This document shows, piece by piece, positions 1 to 7,141 of a stretch of 15,819 nucleotides of DNA. The first letter of the stretch is position 1. Each line of letters opens with the position of its first letter. The stretch is from an uncultured Clostridia bacterium (GTDB taxonomy: Bacteria; Bacillota; Clostridia; TANB77; CAG-508). The notes under the pieces were generated by a model, which had not been told where the DNA came from, searched no databases, and saw only the letters and a program-made list of their open reading frames with translations. The stretch lies in the NCBI GenBank assembly GCA_947632745.1, contig CANRQH010000021.1:1-15819 (forward strand), given 5' to 3'. Made by a program: the position numbers and the translations under genes.

Positions 1-80
1 CACTGTGTGTGTACAGCCTCAAGGGTTTTAGCTACTGCATTATTTAGTTCTACTATATCCATTACTTTTTGTTCTTCCAT
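1..80 (-). CDS. 5' end of an unidentified gene (runs off the left edge)
   Basis: Reading down from an ATG at 80-78, 26 codons are open to the edge, beginning MEEQKVMDIVELNNAVAKTL. An AAGGGG ribosome binding site lies about nine bases upstream. The fragment starts 48 bases after the CD1247-like gene on the same strand, so it is probably the next member of the efp transcript. The visible residues are hydrophilic and helix-like. I do not recognise the family; it does not look like the Asp23/Gls24 proteins often found near efp. Confidence 0.6.
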   Translation of the reverse strand, partial: MEEQKVMDIVELNNAVAKTLEAVHTQ

Positions 81-128
81 CTTTTGTTCCCCTTTTTTTA
101 TTTTCATATAATTCTTTTAATAGCTTTT

Positions 129-578
129 TTATTCACACCCATTACAATGTGAACAATTGCCACCACAGTTTGGACCTTCGTCATCATCTGGATTTCCATT
201 CCAATCTAACTCAATTATATTGCCACATTCTGGGCATACTATTTCTTCTAATTCTTCGTCTATGTCTGCATCAAATTCATTGCCACAATATGGGCAACTT
301 ATTTGAAAGTCATCTTCTATATCTTCGTATATATCTTCATAAACATTGTCTATTTTTTCTTGTAATTCTTTTATTATTTTGCTTTCTTGCTCTTGTTTTT
401 TTATTATTGCATTTAGCCTATCTTCTTTGTAATTTATTAAATTATCTATTTCGTCCATTACTACATTTAGTAATTCTGATGACCTTGTTTTAATATAAAT
501 TAAATCTTTTTCATCTTTTATATTATCATCCATGTCTTTTAAAAAGCTTTTCATTTCTTTTTTTAAGTTATCTAACAT
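129..578 (-). CDS. CD1247-type protein: acidic coiled-coil with C-terminal zinc ribbons
   Basis: A 149-residue protein of unknown biochemical role. Residues 1-90 are strongly charged and helical, probably coiled coil, ending in a run of Asp and Glu. Two CxxC knuckles follow (C95/C98 in CPYCGN and C115/C118 in CPECGN), which should form one zinc ribbon. A Cys-rich tail (C138, C142, C145, C148) may bind a second metal. It resembles clostridial proteins annotated as CD1247 N-terminal-domain proteins, usually found beside efp. The gene starts 21 bases after the efp stop, with GAGAGG about 11 bases before the ATG, so it is in the efp operon. No signal peptide or membrane segment is visible. Family assignment is from recall of the sequence pattern; function is unknown. 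Confidence 0.8.
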   Translation of the reverse strand: MLDNLKKEMKSFLKDMDDNIKDEKDLIYIKTRSSELLNVVMDEIDNLINYKEDRLNAIIKKQEQESKIIKELQEKIDNVYEDIYEDIEDDFQISCPYCGNEFDADIDEELEEIVCPECGNIIELDWNGNPDDDEGPNCGGNCSHCNGCE

Positions 579-599
579 TCCATTTTGCCTCTCTAAAAA

Positions 600-1166
600 T
601 TAAATTCTTTCCATATATTCACATGTACGTGTATCTATTTTTAATACATCTCCAATATTTATAAACATTGGAACTTGAAGCTCTAGCCCTGTTTCTAATG
701 TTGCAGGTTTTCCTGATGTTGTTGTTGTGTTTCCTGCAAAACCTGGCTCTGTATATGTAACTTCTAATTCAACAAATATTGGTGGTTCTACTGCAAATAT
801 ATTTCCTTTGTATGATAAAATTTTAACTTGCATATTTTCTTTTAAGTATTTTAAGCAATCTCCTAATTGATCTTGATTTAAAGGTATTTGATCATATGTG
901 TCATTATCCATAAAATAATATAAATCGCCATCATTATATAAATATTGCATTTCCTTTTTTTCTATTTCTGCTCCTGGAAATTTGTCTGATGGGTTAAAAG
1001 TTTTTTCTAAAACTGCACCTGTTATAACATTTTTTAATTTTGTTCTTACAAATGCTGAACCTTTACCTGGTTTTACATGTTGAAATTCTACTACTTTATA
1101 TACATTTCCTTCCATTTCAAAAGTTGTTCCATTTCTAAAATCTCCTGCTGAATATACTGCTGCCAT
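600..1166 (-). CDS. efp: Elongation factor P
   Basis: EF-P binds the ribosomal E site and relieves stalling at consecutive prolines. The 188-residue length is typical of three-domain EF-P. The domain I loop reads HVKPGKGSAF (residues 30-39); Lys35 at its tip is the position that is post-translationally modified in other bacteria. The C-terminal OB domain ends in the usual GDVLKIDTRTCEYMERI. A strong AAGGAGG precedes the ATG at good spacing. It lies 61 bases after the Xaa-Pro peptidase gene; the gap contains a TATAAT at 1209-1214 but no convincing -35, so cotranscription is likelier than an independent promoter. The frame is intact and contains no in-frame CGG. Confidence 0.97.
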   Translation of the reverse strand: MAAVYSAGDFRNGTTFEMEGNVYKVVEFQHVKPGKGSAFVRTKLKNVITGAVLEKTFNPSDKFPGAEIEKKEMQYLYNDGDLYYFMDNDTYDQIPLNQDQLGDCLKYLKENMQVKILSYKGNIFAVEPPIFVELEVTYTEPGFAGNTTTTSGKPATLETGLELQVPMFINIGDVLKIDTRTCEYMERI

Positions 1167-1227
1167 ATTATTTTCCTCCTTAATTTATTATCTTCTTATT
1201 ATTAGCAATTATACTGCTTTTTTTAAT

Positions 1228-2286
1228 CTATAGTATTATACACTCTTTGTTCGATTCTGTCAAGGTTATACATCCTTGTTTTGTGACTAATACTGTATCT
1301 TCTATTCTTACGCCAAAACTTCCTGCTAAATAAATTCCTGGTTCATCTGTTATTACCATATTTTCTTTTAATAAATTTTCATTTTTCATATTAATTGAAG
1401 GAGCTTCATGTATTTCTAGTCCTACACCATGCCCAAGTCCATGTATTAATGTTTGGTTATTTACATTAAAGTCACTTTCTACACTTTTTGCAAGTGTTTT
1501 TATGTTTTGCCCTTCTCTTATTTCATTTAAAACCTTTTTTTGATTATCTAATACTAAATTATATATTGTTTTTTGCTCTTCAGTTGGTTCTCCAATAAAT
1601 ATTGTTCTTGTCATATCTGAGCAATATCCATTTATTTTACATCCCATGTCTATTGTAATAATATCGTTTTTTCTAATTACTCTATCTGTTGGAACAGCAT
1701 GTGGTTTAGAGGAATTTTCTCCAGATGCAACAATTGTGTCAAATGATTCTCCTTCTGAATTTTCTTGAAAGAAATTTTTAATTCTTTTTGCTATTTGTTT
1801 TTCTGTTAAACCTGGTCTTATATAGTTTTTTAACATATTAAAACATTGGTCTGTTATTTCACATGCTTTTTTTATGTTTGCTATTTCTTCATCATCTTTT
1901 ATCATTCTTAAAGTTGTTATAAGTTCCCCAGCTTCAACAAAACTATTTATTTTGTATTTTCTAATATATTCTTTATAATCGCTATAAGTTAGGTATTTTT
2001 CTTCAAATCCAACATTTTCACAAAATAAAAAGAAATTTTCATAATCATCTTTAGATATATTTTTTTGGTCATCTACAACTATTTCATCAAATGGCGTAAT
2101 GATACTAGATACATCTTCAATGTACCTTGAATCTGTTATAAAAATATTTTCTTTTCTTGTTAAAAGTAATATCCCCTCTGCATCAATTTTTGTTAGATAT
2201 TTTATATTTATAGGATTTGTAATTATCATTCCTTGTAAAGAACGCCCTAGCATTTTGTTTCTTAAAGCCTGTAACCTATCATTCAT
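1228..2286 (-). CDS. M24 family Xaa-Pro peptidase
   Basis: Cytoplasmic metallopeptidase that releases an N-terminal residue next to proline (aminopeptidase P or prolidase type). At 352 aa it has the normal two-domain layout: creatinase-like N-terminal domain (about 1-125) and pita-bread catalytic domain (about 130-352). All five metal ligands are visible: D213 in IDMG, D224 in SDMTRT, H286 in GLGHG, E315 in DEPGIY and E329 in RIED. The conserved His of AVPT lies near residue 196. The ribosome binding site is AAAGGGA about 11 bases upstream. It sits between the prepilin peptidase and efp, an arrangement common in Clostridia. Sequence alone does not separate PepP from PepQ specificity. The frame is intact. 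Confidence 0.93.
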   Translation of the reverse strand: MNDRLQALRNKMLGRSLQGMIITNPINIKYLTKIDAEGILLLTRKENIFITDSRYIEDVSSIITPFDEIVVDDQKNISKDDYENFFLFCENVGFEEKYLTYSDYKEYIRKYKINSFVEAGELITTLRMIKDDEEIANIKKACEITDQCFNMLKNYIRPGLTEKQIAKRIKNFFQENSEGESFDTIVASGENSSKPHAVPTDRVIRKNDIITIDMGCKINGYCSDMTRTIFIGEPTEEQKTIYNLVLDNQKKVLNEIREGQNIKTLAKSVESDFNVNNQTLIHGLGHGVGLEIHEAPSINMKNENLLKENMVITDEPGIYLAGSFGVRIEDTVLVTKQGCITLTESNKECIIL

Positions 2287-2324
2287 AATTGTCTACATCC
2301 CTTTCTATAGAACAAAGAAATTTT

Positions 2325-3084
2325 TTAATGTTTTTTACTATATAAACCTAATGTGAAAAAGTTTAACAATATATTTACCAAATTTACATATGGCACAAAT
2401 ATTGTTATAAATGTACTAAGTACTATAAATGGTCCAAAAGGTATATATTCATCTGTTTTTTTAATTCTTGTTATTAATAAAAATATACTTAAAACTGCTC
2501 CAATTAAAAATGATAATACTGAAATTATTATAATATTTGCAAATCCAAAATATAAACCAAGTGCCCCCATTAGTTTTACGTCTCCAAGGCCCATGGCTTC
2601 TTTACCATATACAAGGCCTCCTAAAAGAGTAATTAGTAGAAATATTCCTCCTCCGAACTAAACAACCAATTAACATATTTATTGAAATTGCAACATTTGA
2701 TATTCCATATAAAAATACAAAAACAAGCCCTATTTCAAACATTGTTAAATTTAATCTATTTGGAATTATCTGTAATTTATAGTCTATAACAAAAACGCTT
2801 AAAAGCATTGGAGTTAGTATTAAATATTTTATTAAATCTAAATTTGCTACAAAAGTTTCTTTTATTCCATATCTATATAAAATTGCTATATAAATAATTG
2901 ATGTAATAATCATAAGTATGTAATTTGGTTTAAATTCTTTTTTATATTCTTTAAAAAAATCCTTAGAAAAAACTTTTTTGTTGTCTGGAAGTCTTTTATT
3001 CATCCAGTTTACAAATTCGCCAACAAATAACCCACAAATTGCAACTATAATATAATATATTATATTAACATCATTAAAATACAT
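2325..3084 (-). CDS. pilD: Prepilin peptidase (A24 family), split by one CGG-A +1 shift
   Basis: Polytopic membrane aspartic protease that cleaves leader peptides of type IV pilin-like or competence pilins. The gene is open from 3084 to 2656. After Val143 it meets CGG-A, and the zero frame then ends 17 codons later. Omitting the C at 2655 gives a continuous 252-residue protein (759 bases including the stop) reading CLV-GGG-IFLL and onward. The two catalytic aspartates fall on opposite sides of the break: D101 in VIDYKLQIIPNRL and D168 in MGLGDVKLMG. The product is therefore active only if the frame is restored. The zinc-binding CxxC pairs of classical PilD are absent, as in some Gram-positive homologues. 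Its ATG overlaps the end of yqeG by 11 bases and AAGGGTG serves as ribosome binding site. Other ORFs here appear undamaged, which argues against simple decay. Confidence 0.85.
2652..2655 (-). other. CGG-A +1 frameshift site in the prepilin peptidase gene
   Basis: On the coding strand the zero frame reads GTT CGG AGG AGG and soon stops. Skipping the C gives GTT GGA GGA GGA, Val-Gly-Gly-Gly, leading straight into the second catalytic motif. No homopolymer or classical slippery heptamer is present. The sequence after the site resembles a Shine-Dalgarno (GGAGGAGG), which could pause the ribosome, but the other four sites do not all share this. Confidence 0.8.
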
Positions 3085-3577
3085 TTAATTCACCCTTAAC
3101 CAATTTTTTCTTTATATGTTTTTCTATTGGTCTTTTCCATGCAGTATGCCAAAAATCTTTAGAACATACTGGATCAACCAATATTGTAAACATATTGCAC
3201 CTGTTTCCTCCTATTACATCTGTAAATATTTGGTCTCCAACAACTGCTATATTTTCACTTTTTAAATTTAAAATTTTTTGTACTTTTAAAAATCCACTTT
3301 TTAAAGGTTTTTTTGCAAATAGTTCATATTGTATTTCTAGCTTTTCAGCCACTTTTTTTACCTTTTCTTTTTTGTTAGTATTAGACAATATATACATCTT
3401 TATTCCTTGACCTTGCAAGTTTTTAGACCACTGAACTTTTTCTTCTGATAAATTTTTATAGTAATCTATTAGTGTATTATCTACATCTAAAATTAATGCT
3501 TTTATTTTATTTTTCATTAAAAGATCTATCGTTATTTCTTCTACGTTGTTTAAGTAAATATTAGGATATAAATTCAT
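3074..3577 (-). CDS. yqeG: YqeG family HAD phosphatase
   Basis: A 167-residue HAD-IIIA phosphatase. The motifs are complete: DVDNTL with nucleophile D31 and acid/base D33, SNT at 65-67, KP at 90-91, and GDQIFTD with D115 and D120. This combination, and the tail ending near a WHTAWKRP segment, is characteristic of YqeG, whose physiological substrate is not firmly established in most bacteria. The start at 3577 has only a weak purine-rich binding site. The gene overlaps the prepilin peptidase start by 11 bases, suggesting translational coupling. Upstream, 79 bases containing a hairpin repeat separate it from the YlbF-family gene. Confidence 0.9.
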   Translation of the reverse strand: MNLYPNIYLNNVEEITIDLLMKNKIKALILDVDNTLIDYYKNLSEEKVQWSKNLQGQGIKMYILSNTNKKEKVKKVAEKLEIQYELFAKKPLKSGFLKVQKILNLKSENIAVVGDQIFTDVIGGNRCNMFTILVDPVCSKDFWHTAWKRPIEKHIKKKLVKGELNVF

Positions 3578-3601
3578 TATTATGTACCAACTCTTTCTTA
3601 A

Positions 3602-3657
3602 GTGACGGTCATTTTGGACGTCCTTTTTTGGCCGTTTTTTGTCCCAAAAATCATCAC
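3602..3657. repeat. Imperfect hairpin between the ylbF-family gene and yqeG
   Basis: The left arm (GTGACGGTCATTTTGGAC, 3602-3619) pairs imperfectly with the right arm (GTCCCAAAAATCATCAC, 3641-3657). Between them are a GGACGTCC palindrome (3616-3623) and T-runs around GGCCG. The right arm touches the stop codon of the YlbF-family gene. It resembles the short GC-cored dispersed repeats seen in clostridial intergenic DNA, and on the minus strand it could also act as a terminator or processing site between the two genes. Its composition differs from the AT-rich surroundings. Confidence 0.6.
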
Positions 3658-3989
3658 TAAATTAAATCTTGCACTGCATCACTTATTATTTTATTTACAT
3701 CACCTAATAAAATGTTAAATTTAAGTTCTGTATCAAAATAATTTTTCACCTGTGGTATTTCTATTATTTCTTTATATATTTCTTGTACTTTTTTTATTTT
3801 TTCTTCATCTATTTTATTATTCTGAATTCTTGTTATTTGCTCTTCATATCTAAGTTTTTCAAACTCTGCTATTCTTTCTTTATATTCTGGCATATTATTT
3901 ATTGTTTCTTTTGCTTGTTTAAAATCCGAGTATTCTTTTGATTCTTTTATTTCTTGAGCTAGCCTATTTACTGTATCATATACATTCAT
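3657..3989 (-). CDS. YlbF/YmcA family protein
   Basis: A 110-residue, highly charged, all-helical protein of the YlbF/YmcA (Com_YlbF) family. In Bacillus, YlbF and YmcA with YaaT form a complex that affects RNase Y-dependent mRNA maturation, competence, sporulation and biofilm formation. Visible features are the N-terminal YDTVNRLAQEIKESKEY segment, a long central coiled coil (about 20-80) and a C-terminal helix ending DAVQDLI. No Cys or catalytic motif is apparent. AAGGAAA lies at good distance from the ATG. The 101-base gap upstream contains the hairpin at the end of the glycosyltransferase gene, so this is probably the first gene of the yqeG-efp run. Which paralogue it represents cannot be told. 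Confidence 0.82.
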   Translation of the reverse strand: MNVYDTVNRLAQEIKESKEYSDFKQAKETINNMPEYKERIAEFEKLRYEEQITRIQNNKIDEEKIKKVQEIYKEIIEIPQVKNYFDTELKFNILLGDVNKIISDAVQDLI

Positions 3990-4082
3990 AATAATTTATT
4001 TCCTTATATAATATATTTAGATTTTTAAATAAGGATTTACCTATAAACCTTTTAAATTTTTTTGTGTCATATTTAAAGTTCA

Positions 4083-4112
4083 AATCAAGCTTACGCATAA
4101 GCTTGATTTTTT
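4083..4112. terminator. Hairpin terminator overlapping the glycosyltransferase stop codon
   Basis: A perfect 11-bp stem (AATCAAGCTTA / TAAGCTTGATT) with a four-base loop. The TAA stop of the glycosyltransferase gene (4093-4091) lies inside the stem. The T-run is best on the plus strand (TGATTTTTT); on the minus strand the tail is only TTTGAACTTT. It is convincing as a hairpin, less certain as an efficient terminator for the minus-strand gene. Confidence 0.6.
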
Positions 4113-5374
4113 CTAAATGTAAGCAAATTGGTAACCACTTTGCCTGCTTTTTTTGTTTTTGTTTGTTTTTCTTGTATAAGTTGTTTTCTTTGCATTTCTG
4201 CATATGTTTCGCATATTGCTTTTTGGTATGTAAAATATGTATCTTGAGCAATTTTATTCCAATTATAGTCATTTTTTACTTTTGTTTTAGCTTTTTTTAC
4301 TATGTTTTTACATAACTGATGGTCAAATAATAATTCTAGTATTGAATCTGCTATTGAATTACTATTTCCACAGTAACTTTTCATTCCAGTCACACGGTGG
4401 TCTACAATTTCATTTAAGCCTCCAATATCTGATACAACAACTGGCACTTCTGCTAGCATTGCCTCTAATGCTACTATTCCAAATGGCTCATAAGTACTTG
4501 GAAATACAGATATATCTGCTGCTTTATACATTTTAGCAACATCTTTTCCACCTAAATATCCTGTAAAATATACTTTATTTGAAATTCCTAAATTTTCTAC
4601 TTCTTGTTTTAGTTCGTCTATCATTCCACCTTTTCCTGCAATTACAAGTTTGGCATCATGATAATGCTCCAAAATTTTTGGCATAGCTCCAATTAAATAT
4701 TGAACTCCCTTTTCGTATACAAGTCTTCCCATAAATAGAATTATTTTTTCATTGTCCATTGCAAATCTTCTTCTGAATTCGTAATCTCTTTCTATTCCAG
4801 AATAATTTGTTGTGTTTACACCATTTGGAACTACATTTATTTTTTCAAATGGTAAACCAAATAGTCTCTGTAATTCATTTTTCATGTAATTACTATTTAC
4901 TATTACTTCTGTAGATTCATATGTTAACATCCATTCTGTATCATTTATATATTTTTGCTGTGCTTCTCTTATTCCGCTATTTCTTCCCGCTTCTGTTGCA
5001 TGTATTGTAGAAACAATAGGCATATCATATGCCTCTTTTAATGTTTTTGCAGCATATGCAACAAGCCAATCATGTGCATGTATTACATCAAATTTTCCTT
5101 CTTTTGCTATTATTTGACCCACTTTAGAAATCATATTAAAGTTGAGTTGCATAACCCAATCTATAAAGTTGTTTGAATTTATCATAAAATTATCAACCCT
5201 ATAAACATTTACTCCTTTGTCTAATTCATAATATGGTGCATTTCCCTCTCTATATGTTACAACAGTTACTTCGTGTCCATCCTTTATTAGCCTTTTAGAT
5301 AAGTCGTTTACAACTCTTGCAATACCTCCTACAACTCTTGGTGGATACTCCCATGTTAACATTAAGATTTTCAT
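4091..5374 (-). CDS. GT4 family glycosyltransferase, glycogen-synthase-like
   Basis: A 427-residue GT-B enzyme that should transfer a sugar from an activated nucleotide donor. The N-terminal domain begins with MKILMLTWEYPPRVVGGIAR, in which the GG loop (16-17) binds the donor phosphate, and has HAHDW at 99-103. The C-terminal domain has FMGRLVYEKG (G216, R217, K222) and the retaining GT4 signature EPFGIVALE (E296 and E304, the EX7E motif). Residues 400-427 form a Lys/Gln-rich tail outside the fold. The sequence is closest in style to clostridial proteins annotated as glycogen synthase or GT4; starch/glycogen, cell-wall or exopolysaccharide roles cannot be separated. It is monocistronic by appearance, with AAAGGAAG upstream and a hairpin across its stop codon. 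Confidence 0.9.
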   Translation of the reverse strand: MKILMLTWEYPPRVVGGIARVVNDLSKRLIKDGHEVTVVTYREGNAPYYELDKGVNVYRVDNFMINSNNFIDWVMQLNFNMISKVGQIIAKEGKFDVIHAHDWLVAYAAKTLKEAYDMPIVSTIHATEAGRNSGIREAQQKYINDTEWMLTYESTEVIVNSNYMKNELQRLFGLPFEKINVVPNGVNTTNYSGIERDYEFRRRFAMDNEKIILFMGRLVYEKGVQYLIGAMPKILEHYHDAKLVIAGKGGMIDELKQEVENLGISNKVYFTGYLGGKDVAKMYKAADISVFPSTYEPFGIVALEAMLAEVPVVVSDIGGLNEIVDHRVTGMKSYCGNSNSIADSILELLFDHQLCKNIVKKAKTKVKNDYNWNKIAQDTYFTYQKAICETYAEMQRKQLIQEKQTKTKKAGKVVTNLLTFRKNQAYA

Positions 5375-5462
5375 CCTTATTTACTTCCTTTCTTATTACC
5401 ATTTTCTTATGTTTATAATTTTCCTTTTTTCTACATTTTTTTATATTTTATATAAAACATCA

Positions 5463-5482
5463 AAAAAAGTAAATACTTTTTT
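5463..5482 (-). terminator. Weak AT-rich terminator after the DUF4363 gene
   Basis: Eight-base arms AAAAAAGT and ACTTTTTT enclose a four-base loop, nine bases beyond the DUF4363 stop codon. All but two of the pairs are A-T, so stability is low, but position and T-run fit a terminator. Confidence 0.4.
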
Positions 5483-5491
5483 AATAAAAAA

Positions 5492-5875
5492 TTAAAAAAT
5501 ATTTTCTAAACTAAATGTATATTTATCATTTATATGCTCTAAAACTGAATCTGTTTTATCTATTGCATTTATTGCAAAACCGAAATTGCCAGATTCTGTA
5601 AGGCTTTTAGCTTCTGCTAAATTTGTTTCTACTTTTTCTAATTCATTATGCTCAATATAATATGCCATTTTATGTTGAATATTTTCCCAATTTTTTTCTG
5701 CATTTTCTATTTCTGTTTTGGCTTTTTCTTGATTTCTTTCTATTAAAGAACTTTTCAAATTTTGAAGTTCTTCATTAAATGAATTTATAGCACTATCTGT
5801 ATATTTATGAGTTACAAAATCACCTACAAAAATTAAAATAACTAAAACAATTGAAATTATCATTTCTTTATACAT
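5492..5875 (-). CDS. DUF4363 family membrane-anchored protein
   Basis: A 127-residue protein: one N-terminal transmembrane segment (about residues 4-22, IISIVLVILIFVGDFV) followed by about 100 residues of charged helical repeats outside the membrane. The layout and its place after a DUF421 gene match DUF4363; the function is unknown. I start it at the ATG at 5875, not the in-frame ATG at 5908. The later ATG begins right at the membrane anchor, is preceded by GAAGGGAAAG, and overlaps the frame-restored yetF stop as TAATG, giving tight translational coupling. The earlier start would add eleven charged residues (MSEKREGKEKI) encoded by the yetF tail. Confidence 0.8.
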   Translation of the reverse strand: MYKEMIISIVLVILIFVGDFVTHKYTDSAINSFNEELQNLKSSLIERNQEKAKTEIENAEKNWENIQHKMAYYIEHNELEKVETNLAEAKSLTESGNFGFAINAIDKTDSVLEHINDKYTFSLENIF

Positions 5876-6559
5876 TATTTTTTCTTTCCCTTCTCTTTTT
5901 TCTGACAAAAAATTTGACCTTTTCCATCATATGTTACAAGTAATGCTTCTTCTGGATTATATCCAAATTTTCTAACTTCTGTTTCTAACCAATTATAATC
6001 TTTATTAATTTCTTTTAAGTTTTGACTCATTATTTTTCCGGTCTACAACTAAGTCATATGGTAATCCTTCATAGTCTGGTGTAATTCCAAAATCTTCTGG
6101 AGTAGTTTGCCTTTTATTTGGTTTTTGTATTACTGTTATTTGTCCACTTGTTTCTAAAATTGCATATTCTACATCAGATATGTTAATAATATCTTTATCT
6201 CTTAATCTTTCTTGAAGCTCATTTAATGTAAATCTTTCTTTTATTAATGCACCTTCATCTATTTTTCCTCTATAAATTAGAATTCTTGGTTTTCCACATA
6301 TAACTTCTCTTGCTTTTATACTTTTTATATTTATAGTAGATATAACTAAATGCATTATAAGTAAACCTAAAATTGGTATTATTCCATTTGATATTGGAAC
6401 TCCTGTATCTGCCATTGGACTTGAAGCTAAGTCTGCTATCATTATTGATATTGCAAGTTCAAATGGTTGAAGTTGACCTATTTCTCTTTTTCCCATAAGT
6501 CTCATAACTATTAAAACTATAATATATAAAATAATTGACCTAATAAAATTTATAAGCAT
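5875..6559 (-). CDS. DUF421/YetF family membrane protein, split by one CGG-A +1 shift
   Basis: Membrane protein with three N-terminal transmembrane segments (about 5-22, 33-50 and 58-78) and a cytoplasmic YetF domain. Conserved features include MGKREIGQLQPFELAISIMI and the RGKID and LRDKDI stretches. In the zero frame it ends at 184 aa (stop at 6005) just after LPYDLVVD. Skipping the C at 6040 gives VVDGKIMSQNLKEIN and a tail ending DGKGQIFCQKK, which is the normal family ending, for a total of 227 aa. The restored stop TAA at 5877-5875 overlaps the DUF4363 ATG by one base. The zero-frame version would lack the last 54 residues and leave a 130-base gap. A GGAG site precedes the ATG. YetF proteins are implicated in spore or envelope functions in Bacillus; the role here is unknown. 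Confidence 0.85.
6037..6040 (-). other. CGG-A +1 frameshift site in the DUF421/yetF gene
   Basis: Zero frame: GTA GAC CGG AAA AAT, with a stop 11 codons after CGG. Skipping the C gives GTA GAC GGA AAA ATA, Val-Asp-Gly-Lys-Ile, the conserved family segment. The downstream frame runs to a stop that overlaps the next start codon, which independently supports the repaired reading. Confidence 0.85.
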
Positions 6560-6634
6560 ATTTTTTCTCCTTTTATTTTTTCTTATTTTTTCTTATTTTA
6601 ATTTTTTTATTCTTATTTTTGAATAAAAAAAAAT

Positions 6635-6650
6635 TTATTGTAAACAATAA
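6635..6650. promoter_or_regulatory. Inverted repeat TTATTGT-AA-ACAATAA in a divergent intergenic region
   Basis: A perfect 7-bp inverted repeat with a two-base spacer, in the 143 bases between the divergently transcribed yetF and holin-like genes. The size and symmetry fit a dimeric repressor site, but AT-rich DNA gives such palindromes by chance. I could not place a clear -35/-10 pair for either gene here. Confidence 0.35.
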
Positions 6651-6702
6651 TTTTATGTAGCCAGAATAAAATTTTCACAATTATAAAAAGGAGGATGAAC
6701 TT

Positions 6703-7080
6703 ATGTCAAATACTCAAACTCAAACAAGTGAATCTCAGGGTACAAATACAGTTTGGCAGATAATAGGAAGACTTGTTGCTGCTGCTGTAGTTTTAGCAAT
6801 AACTGCATTTTTCACACCGGGATTTCAAATTAATAATATATGGTCTTTAGCAATAGCAGCAGTTGTTTTAACACTTTTAGACTATTTAATAATTAAATTT
6901 ACAGGTTTACATGCTAGCCCATTTGGAAAAGGTTTTGTTGGTTTTGCACTAGCTGCAATTATTTTATATGTAACTCAATTTTTCGTTGCAGGATACACTA
7001 TTTCTTGGATGGCAGCAATTATAGGAGCCTTAATTTATGGTGTAGTTGATTATTTTATACCAGGTAATCAAGAAATGTAG
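6703..7080 (+). CDS. Phage holin superfamily IV-like four-helix membrane protein
   Basis: A 125-residue protein. Residues 1-15 are polar (rich in Gln, Thr and Ser). Four hydrophobic segments follow at about 20-40, 46-66, 76-96 and 99-119. The pattern, with paired helices joined by short Gly/Pro/Asn turns and an IYGVVDYFIPG ending, matches proteins annotated as phage holin family (superfamily IV). There are no phage genes nearby, so a chromosomal role is likelier than lysis. AAGGAGG lies upstream at good spacing and a strong terminator follows within five bases of the stop, so it is a single-gene unit on the opposite strand from its neighbours. Confidence 0.8.
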   Translation: MSNTQTQTSESQGTNTVWQIIGRLVAAAVVLAITAFFTPGFQINNIWSLAIAAVVLTLLDYLIIKFTGLHASPFGKGFVGFALAAIILYVTQFFVAGYTISWMAAIIGALIYGVVDYFIPGNQEM

Positions 7081-7084
7081 CTTA

Positions 7085-7112
7085 AAAATCCTCCAATAAT
7101 TTGGAGGATTTT
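7085..7112. terminator. Bidirectional rho-independent terminator
   Basis: A perfect 12-bp stem AAAATCCTCCAA / TTGGAGGATTTT with loop TAAT, lying between the convergent holin-like gene (stop at 7080) and pyrI (stop at 7142). A- and T-runs on both flanks allow termination in both directions. Confidence 0.85.
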
Positions 7113-7141
7113 CTATTGCTTACAAAAATATCAAATTTTAA

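Noticed and set aside
149..493. Plus-strand ORF rich in Leu and His opposite the CD1247-like gene, and similar antisense ORFs (2353-2661, 11754-12245)
   Set aside because: They mirror real minus-strand genes, have low-complexity hydrophobic composition, and lack ribosome binding sites or recognisable domains.
5876..5908. DUF4363 start at 5908
   Set aside because: The extra eleven residues are encoded by the tail of frame-restored yetF; the ATG at 5875 has better spacing and a TAATG overlap.
6703..7080. Prophage remnant suggested by the holin-like protein
   Set aside because: No endolysin, integrase or structural gene nearby. This membrane family is common as a stand-alone chromosomal gene, and here it has its own ribosome binding site and terminator.
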